Part shown: piece after piece, positions 59,796 to 64,000 of the stretch
Numbering within the stretch: position 1 is the first letter of the stretch
Layout: each line of letters opens with the position of its first letter
Origin: Micromonospora rosaria
GTDB lineage: Bacteria; Actinomycetota; Actinomycetes; Mycobacteriales; Micromonosporaceae
NCBI RefSeq assembly: GCF_001567585.1
Contig: NZ_LRQV01000009.1
Location: 1 to 64,000, forward strand
Length of the DNA stretch: 64,000 nt
Reading direction: 5' to 3'
Notes under the pieces: generated by a model
The model's database searches: none
Told to the model about the DNA's origin: nothing
Seen by the model: only the letters and a program-made list of their open reading frames with translations
Position numbers and translations under genes: made by a program

Positions 59796-59873
59796 CCCGG
59801 GGACGACACGCGGGTCGCCTCCGACGGCCTCTACGCGGAGCTGTGCCGGCTCCAGGCCGCAGCGTACTCCTGA
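59796..59873 (+). pseudogene. Remnant of an ABC-exporter C-terminus
   Basis: A 25-codon open stretch ends in DGLYAELCRLQAAAYS and a TGA stop at 59871-59873. The sequence DGLYAELxRLQ is the typical last segment of ABC exporter ATPases (after the E-G-x-H-x-E-L motif). An in-frame stop lies just upstream (59793), and no Walker or signature motif is found nearby, so only the tail of a lost transporter gene survives, if it is real. The rest of the 600-bp gap between kinase and deacetylase 2 holds no gene. Confidence 0.45.
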
Positions 59874-59892
59874 CCGGCCACCGGATCTCCTA

Positions 59893-59919
59893 TTGTCAGA
59901 CGTTGCCAACATCGGCAAC
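59893..59919. promoter_or_regulatory. Cluster operator G: TTGCCAA site before deacetylase 2
   Basis: TTGTCAG (59893-59899) and TTGCCAA (59903-59909) are direct repeats 10 bp apart; the second is half of a perfect inverted repeat GTTGCC-AACATC-GGCAAC (59902-59919). It is 140 bp upstream of the deacetylase 2 start. Confidence 0.75.
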
Positions 59920-60060
59920 ATGGGGTGGCGGGGGCGAGGAGGCCCGCCGGTGGCGCCGGCCGCCCCGACCCGGGCCGGGCCGCCGTGACGCGGCGGACCG
60001 GCACCGGGCCGCAGCCGGGACGACCCGGGCCGCGGCCCGCGACACCGGAAAGGACAGCAG

Positions 60061-61104
60061 ATGCTCTACTCGGGAATCTCCTGGGACAAGGCCGGCTTCG
60101 AGGTCGAGGTGGTCGACGCGGCCGGCGCGACGGTGCGCCCGGCGACCCGGTTCCCCGCCCGCCGGGCCGGCGAGATCGCCGCCCACCTGCGCGGCTTCGG
60201 CCAGCCGGTGGCGACCGTCGTCGACAGCACCAACGGGTTGCTCGACGGGGGGCTGACCGCCGCCGGGATCGAGGTGTACCGGGCCGATCCGCCGGTGCTG
60301 CCCGCCCGGCCCCCGTTCGGCTCGGTGCCCGCCGGTGAGCTGGCCCGTGCCGCCCACCGCGACCTCACCCGGCTGACCAGGCTGGACCTCGCCGACGGGA
60401 CGCTGGGCGGGCGCGGCGACGACCTCAACGCCGGGGCTGCGGCGAGCGCCGACACGGTGGCCACGTTGACCGCCGCCGGTCGTTGCCTGACCCACGGTCC
60501 CCGGGACCGCCCGGACGTCGCGCTCACCTTCGACGACGGCCCGCTGCCGCCGTACACCGGGCAGGTCCTCGACATCCTGGACCGGTACGGCGTGCGGGCG
60601 ACCTTCTTCTGCGTCGGGCTGCTCGCCGACGCGTACCCGGAGATCGTGGCCGAGATCCGGCGACGCGGGCACCACCTGGGCAACCACACCTGGTCGCACC
60701 CGTTCCTGCCGGAGCTGAGCCGGGCGGAGGTCGTCGAGCAGGTGGAACGTACCGGCGAGGCGCTCGCCGCGGCCACCGGCGAGCCGCCGCCGACGCTGTT
60801 CCGCCCGCCGTACGGCGGACGCTCGCCGCAGGTGCTGACCGGCCTCGCCGAGCTGGGCCTGACCACCGTGCTCTGGGACGCCCTCGGCTGGGACTGGGCC
60901 CTGCCGGGCCAGGAGCACATCGCCCGTTCGGTGCTGGACGGGACGGGACCGGGCGGGGTGATCCTGCTGCACGACGGCGGCGGTGACCGCCGGCAGACCG
61001 TGGCGGCCCTGCCGGCCGTCCTGGAGGGGCTGCTCGCCCGGGACCTGCGCTTCGTCACCGTCGACGAGATGCTGGCCACCACATTCCCCCGGGAGGCACG
61101 ATGA
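60061..61104 (+). CDS. NodB-type deacetylase 2 with IS110-like N-terminal domain
   Basis: A 347-residue paralogue of deacetylase 1, alike along its whole length: LYSGISWDKAGFEVEVVDAAG, TVVDSTNGLLDGGLTAAGIEVYRADPPVL, then TFDDGPLPPYTG, GNHTWSHPFLPEL, FRPPYGGRSP, LGWDWALPG and ILLHDGGGDR. All NodB metal and catalytic motifs are kept. In the N-terminal domain the first Asp of the transposase pattern is Ser. It has no signal peptide. The ATG at 60061 follows GGAAAGGA. Its stop overlaps the start of the second GT2 (ATGA), so deacetylase and transferase are made in step and probably act in turn on the same sugar. Confidence 0.88.
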   Translation: MLYSGISWDKAGFEVEVVDAAGATVRPATRFPARRAGEIAAHLRGFGQPVATVVDSTNGLLDGGLTAAGIEVYRADPPVLPARPPFGSVPAGELARAAHRDLTRLTRLDLADGTLGGRGDDLNAGAAASADTVATLTAAGRCLTHGPRDRPDVALTFDDGPLPPYTGQVLDILDRYGVRATFFCVGLLADAYPEIVAEIRRRGHHLGNHTWSHPFLPELSRAEVVEQVERTGEALAAATGEPPPTLFRPPYGGRSPQVLTGLAELGLTTVLWDALGWDWALPGQEHIARSVLDGTGPGGVILLHDGGGDRRQTVAALPAVLEGLLARDLRFVTVDEMLATTFPREAR

Positions 61105-62090
61105 CGGGAACCCCGAGCCGACGACCGCTGTGCAGCGTCGTCGTCCCCACCTACGACCGGATGGCGTTGCTGCGCCGCACCCTGGAGTCGCTGACCCGAC
61201 AGGACCTCGGCGTCGACGCCTTCGAGGTGCTGGTGGTCGACGACGGCTCGACCGACGACACCCCGGCCGTGGCCCGGGAGTACGCCGACCGGCTGCGGCT
61301 GCGCTACTTCCAGCGGCCGGACGAGGGGTTCCGGGTCGCGGCGGCGCGCAACGTGGGCATCACCCACGCCACCGGCGACGTCTGCGTCTTCGTCGACTCC
61401 GGGGTGCTGCTGCACTCCGGGGCGCTGCGGGCGCACCTGGCGTGCCACGCCGGAGCGACCCCGACCGCCGTCGTCGGGTACGTGTACTGCTTCAACCACA
61501 ACAACGAGGACGCCGCGCAGATGCTGGCCGCCCTCGACTTCGACCAGCCGGACGCGACCATCGCCCGGCTGATCCGGGAGGGGCGGTGGCTCGACGCCCG
61601 GGAGAGCTTCTACGACCAGTACACCGAGGCGATCCACGAGCTGCCCGCGCCGTGGCTGGTCTACTGGACCTGCAACACCTCCGCGCGCACGGAGCAGCTC
61701 CGCCGGGTCGGCGGCTTCGACGAGGCGTTCCGCAGCTGGGGCGGGGAGGACATCGAGCTGGCGTACCGGCTGCACCTGGACGGGGCGCACTTCGTGGTAA
61801 GCCGGGACGCCGCCGCCATCCACTACCCGCACGAGAAGGGCCACGCGGAGAACAAGAAGTCCGGGGTCCGCAACTACCAGTACATCGCCCGGCGGTACGA
61901 CACCCCGATCAGCCGGCTGCTGGAGCCGGACCCGCCGCTGGACTTCTACGGGCTGAACGCGCTGATCCGGGAGCGTGGCCTGCCCGACTGCGCGGAGGTG
62001 CTGCGGGAGCGCCCCCTGCCGGAGTGGCTCGGCTTCCTGCGTGACCGCCCGGCCGCCGCGCACCGCCCGGTCCTGACCGACCACCCGTGA
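61101..62090 (+). CDS. GT2 glycosyltransferase lacking a clear DxD
   Basis: A 329-residue GT-A transferase. CSVVVPTYDRMALLRRTLESLTRQ and VLVVDDGSTDDTP are the UDP-sugar fold; FRSWGGEDIELAYRLHLDG is the Glyco_transf_7C acceptor motif. At the DxD position the sequence is VFVDSGVL, so the second Asp is Gly, which is unusual for an active metal-dependent enzyme. The ATG overlaps the deacetylase 2 stop by four bases, and the methyltransferase gene follows. It resembles the GT2 at 56356 in domain order. Confidence 0.88.
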   Translation: MTGTPSRRPLCSVVVPTYDRMALLRRTLESLTRQDLGVDAFEVLVVDDGSTDDTPAVAREYADRLRLRYFQRPDEGFRVAAARNVGITHATGDVCVFVDSGVLLHSGALRAHLACHAGATPTAVVGYVYCFNHNNEDAAQMLAALDFDQPDATIARLIREGRWLDARESFYDQYTEAIHELPAPWLVYWTCNTSARTEQLRRVGGFDEAFRSWGGEDIELAYRLHLDGAHFVVSRDAAAIHYPHEKGHAENKKSGVRNYQYIARRYDTPISRLLEPDPPLDFYGLNALIRERGLPDCAEVLRERPLPEWLGFLRDRPAAAHRPVLTDHP

Positions 62091-62107
62091 CGAGCCTGGG
62101 AGGACAG

Positions 62108-62839
62108 GTGTCCCTCTTCGACGACCCGGCCCACTTCGGCCGGGTGTGGGCCGACGACTACGACCGCGCGACGACGCTGGACCCGACGCCGGCCGTGGAC
62201 TTCCTCGCCGGGTTGGCCGACGGCGGACGCGCCCTGGAGCTGGCGATCGGCACCGGCCGGGTGGGGGTGCCGCTGGCCGCCCGGGGCGTACCCGTGGAGG
62301 GCGTCGAGGCCAGCGAGGCGATGGTGGCGCGGATGCGCGAGAAACCGGGCGGCGACACCATCCCGGTGACCGTCGGCGACATGGCCGACGTCCCGGTCGA
62401 CGGCCCGTACGCGCTGGTCTACCTGGTCTTCAACACGCTGTTCAACCTGCCCAGCGCGCGGCGGCAGGTGGAGTTGTTCCGCAACGTCGCCCGGGTGCTC
62501 GCCCCGGGCGGGTCCTTCGTGGTCGAGGCGTACGTGCCCGACCCGACGCACGTCGCCGACGGGCAGCGGGTCGAGGCGCTGGAGGTGACCGAGGACTCGG
62601 CGACGATCGAGGTGTACTCGTTCGACCGGGCCGCGCAGCGGTTCTTCAGCCAGAAGATCACCTTCGACCGGTCCGGGGTGCGGCTGCGCCCGCACTCCGA
62701 GCGGTACTGCTGGCCGAGCGAGCTGGACCTGATGGCGGAGCTGGCCGGGCTGCGCCTCGCCGACCGGTACGCCGACTGGGACCGGCGGCCGTTCGGCTCG
62801 GCCAGTCGCGGGCACGTCTCGGTGTACCGGCGGGACTGA
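62108..62839 (+). CDS. Class I SAM-dependent methyltransferase
   Basis: About 243 residues. ALELAIGTGRVGVPLAARG is motif I, VEGVEASEAMVARM motif II, and LVYLVFNTLFNLPSARRQVELFRNVARVLAPGGSFVVEAY covers the post-motifs. It is an O- or N-methyltransferase of unknown position on the product. Two starts are possible: GTG 62087, which overlaps the GT2 stop (GTGA), and GTG 62108, which follows GGGAGGA and fits the domain start better. Last gene of the deacetylase 2 operon and of the cluster, with a terminator behind it. Confidence 0.87.
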   Translation: MSLFDDPAHFGRVWADDYDRATTLDPTPAVDFLAGLADGGRALELAIGTGRVGVPLAARGVPVEGVEASEAMVARMREKPGGDTIPVTVGDMADVPVDGPYALVYLVFNTLFNLPSARRQVELFRNVARVLAPGGSFVVEAYVPDPTHVADGQRVEALEVTEDSATIEVYSFDRAAQRFFSQKITFDRSGVRLRPHSERYCWPSELDLMAELAGLRLADRYADWDRRPFGSASRGHVSVYRRD

Positions 62840-62858
62840 CCGGTTGCGGGAACACCGT

Positions 62859-62891
62859 GAGGGCCCGTGGTCGCGGTGACCACGGGCCCTC
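62859..62891. terminator. Bidirectional hairpin terminator
   Basis: A perfect 14-bp stem, GAGGGCCCGTGGTC (62859-62872) with 62878-62891, loop GCGGT. It closes the cluster on the right and separates it from the convergent MFS gene. Confidence 0.8.
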
Positions 62892-62984
62892 GCCGTGCCG
62901 TCCGGCGGCGGGGCATCCCTCCGGCGGGGTGGGCCTCCGGCGGGGTGGGCCGGCTGCCGTCGCACCCCGCCGGTGGGACCGCCG

Positions 62985-64000
62985 TCAGATCCGGCGCAGC
63001 CCGGTGACCAGGGTCAGCGCCAGCAGGGCGAGCATCCCGGCCAGGGTCAGGGTGAGCCCGACCCCGCTGGCCGACCAGCCGACCAGCACCGGGCCGAGCA
63101 GCATGCCGCTGTAGGTGAGGGTGTTCACCTTGGCCAGCGCCGCCGCCGCGTTGACGTCGCCGGACTCGGCGCCGCTGTGCCCGACCGCGCTGAAGATCAG
63201 CGGTACCAGCACGGACATCCCGACGCCCAGCACGGCGAAGCCGGCGACGGCGACCGCCGGGAGCGGGCTGAGCACCACGATCGCCAGCCCGGCGACCGCG
63301 ATCGCCCCGGCCCACCGGACCAGTCGGCTGGCGCCGATCCGCTGCTGGATCCGGTCGCCGACCAGCCGCCCGCCGGCCTGGAAGACGCTGAAGGCGAGGT
63401 ACCCGAGGGAGGCGGTGGCCAGCGAGGCGCCCAGCTCGTCGTGGAGGAAGATCCCGCCCCAGTTGCCGACCGCCCCCTCGGCCACCAGGACCACGGTGCC
63501 GGTGACGCCGAGCAGCACGATCCGGGGCGTCCACCCCTCGTGCCAGCGGATCTTCGGCTGCGCCGCGGTGGCGTACCCCTGGGCGCGGTCGGCGGCGGCC
63601 GGGAGCAGGAACCGGCCGGCGACCAGGCCGAGCACCACGAGCGCGCCGCAGAGGAGCAGGAAGTGCCGGGCGGGGGAGAGGTCGGCCTTGACGGCCAGCC
63701 CGCCCAGGGCCGCCCCGATCATCGCGCCGATGCTCCAGGCGGCGTGGCAACTGTTCATGACCGGCCGGCGCAGGGCGCGTTCCACGGTGACCGCGTGCGC
63801 GTTCATCGACACGTCGATCAGGCCGTCGACGATCCCGAAGGCGAGCAGGGCCAGCGCGAACTGCCAGCGGGTCTCGGCGAAGCCGATGGCGGCCAGCGAG
63901 AGTGGCAGGCCCAGCATGGTGACCCGGATGATCGGGGCGCTGCCGAAGCGGGCGACCAGGTTCCCGGTCGCCTGCATGGCGACCAGTCCGGTGACGACCG
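62985..64000 (-). CDS. MFS transporter, 5' end outside window
   Basis: At least 338 residues of an MFS protein, open to the window edge (TGLVAMQATGNLVARFGSAP), so the N-terminus with the first spans is missing. LLAFGIVDGLIDVSMNAHAVTVER and MNSCHAAWSIGAMIGAALGGL match the FucP/YfkF-like sugar or drug MFS branch with Asn-Ala-His and Cys-His-Ala motifs. Ten or more membrane segments are visible. Convergent with the cluster and separated from it by a terminator, so a role in exporting the product is unlikely but not excluded. Confidence 0.83.
   Translation of the reverse strand, partial: VVTGLVAMQATGNLVARFGSAPIIRVTMLGLPLSLAAIGFAETRWQFALALLAFGIVDGLIDVSMNAHAVTVERALRRPVMNSCHAAWSIGAMIGAALGGLAVKADLSPARHFLLLCGALVVLGLVAGRFLLPAAADRAQGYATAAQPKIRWHEGWTPRIVLLGVTGTVVLVAEGAVGNWGGIFLHDELGASLATASLGYLAFSVFQAGGRLVGDRIQQRIGASRLVRWAGAIAVAGLAIVVLSPLPAVAVAGFAVLGVGMSVLVPLIFSAVGHSGAESGDVNAAAALAKVNTLTYSGMLLGPVLVGWSASGVGLTLTLAGMLALLALTLVTGLRRI

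Noticed and set aside
52688..61104. Possible IS110 insertion sequence because of the transposase-like N-terminal domains
   Set aside because: No transposase C-terminal domain, no Tnp_IS116/110 motif and no end sequences; the domain is in frame with a complete deacetylase in both copies.
1..64000. tRNA, rRNA, CRISPR arrays, riboswitches and phage or plasmid features
   Set aside because: None was recognised on either strand by reading; short RNA elements could be missed without covariance models.

Overview
The window is chromosomal DNA from a very GC-rich actinomycete. The third-position GC bias, many GTG starts, 4-base ATGA/GTGA overlaps, F420 chemistry, a WGR/beta-propeller protein, a YidC gene preceded by a small DUF6412-like protein, and an intergenic repeat built on GGAAGGGCCCC all point to Micromonosporaceae, most likely Micromonospora. 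The species is inferred, not shown. No tRNA, rRNA, CRISPR array or intact transposon was seen.

Region 1 (1-31 kb) is ordinary chromosome. It holds a large membrane protein cut by the left edge, an LppX/LprG-type lipoprotein, a pterin dehydratase coupled to an FHA protein, an ornithine aminotransferase/DDAH-type hydrolase pair, a SDR, an Nei-type DNA glycosylase and an APH(6)-like kinase. It continues with a WGR/propeller protein, an AbiEi/DUF559 gene bracketed by two related palindromes, a CoA-disulfide-reductase-like flavoprotein, a YbdK-type glutamate-cysteine ligase and YidC. Then come a secreted GH16-CBM6 glucanase with a textbook promoter and LacI-type operator, DedA, DUF1349, a trehalose-synthase-like GH13, a FabG-type SDR, small membrane proteins, an erythromycin-esterase homologue, and an MMPL exporter with its TetR regulator and two tandem operators.

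Region 2 (about 31.25-62.84 kb) looks like one biosynthetic gene cluster that I cannot match to a known compound. Its assembly line is an A-T-C NRPS with a P450 coupled to it by ATGA, a KS-AT-ACP PKS, a free A-T NRPS and a type II thioesterase. Around this lies sugar chemistry resembling aminoglycoside tailoring: a UDP-glucose 4-epimerase, a GT8, two GT2 glycosyltransferases, two paralogous cytoplasmic NodB-type deacetylases, an alditol-oxidase-type flavoenzyme and a class III aminotransferase. TauD and PhyH dioxygenases, an F420 oxidoreductase, a methyltransferase, an APH-type kinase (probable self-resistance) and a Bcr/CflA exporter complete it. No 2-deoxy-scyllo-inosose synthase is present, so the likely product is an aminosugar-decorated peptide-polyketide. 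A single XRE-TPR regulator lies inside. Clusters of the heptamer TTGCCAA/TTGGCAA, as 9-11 bp direct repeats and as perfect inverted repeats, mark most promoter gaps of the cluster and suggest one regulon.

Both deacetylases carry an extra N-terminal domain of about 110 residues. It reads like a catalytically dead IS110-type (RNase H fold) transposase domain, which is the most unusual protein architecture here. Region 3 (after 62.9 kb) is an unrelated MFS transporter cut by the right edge.
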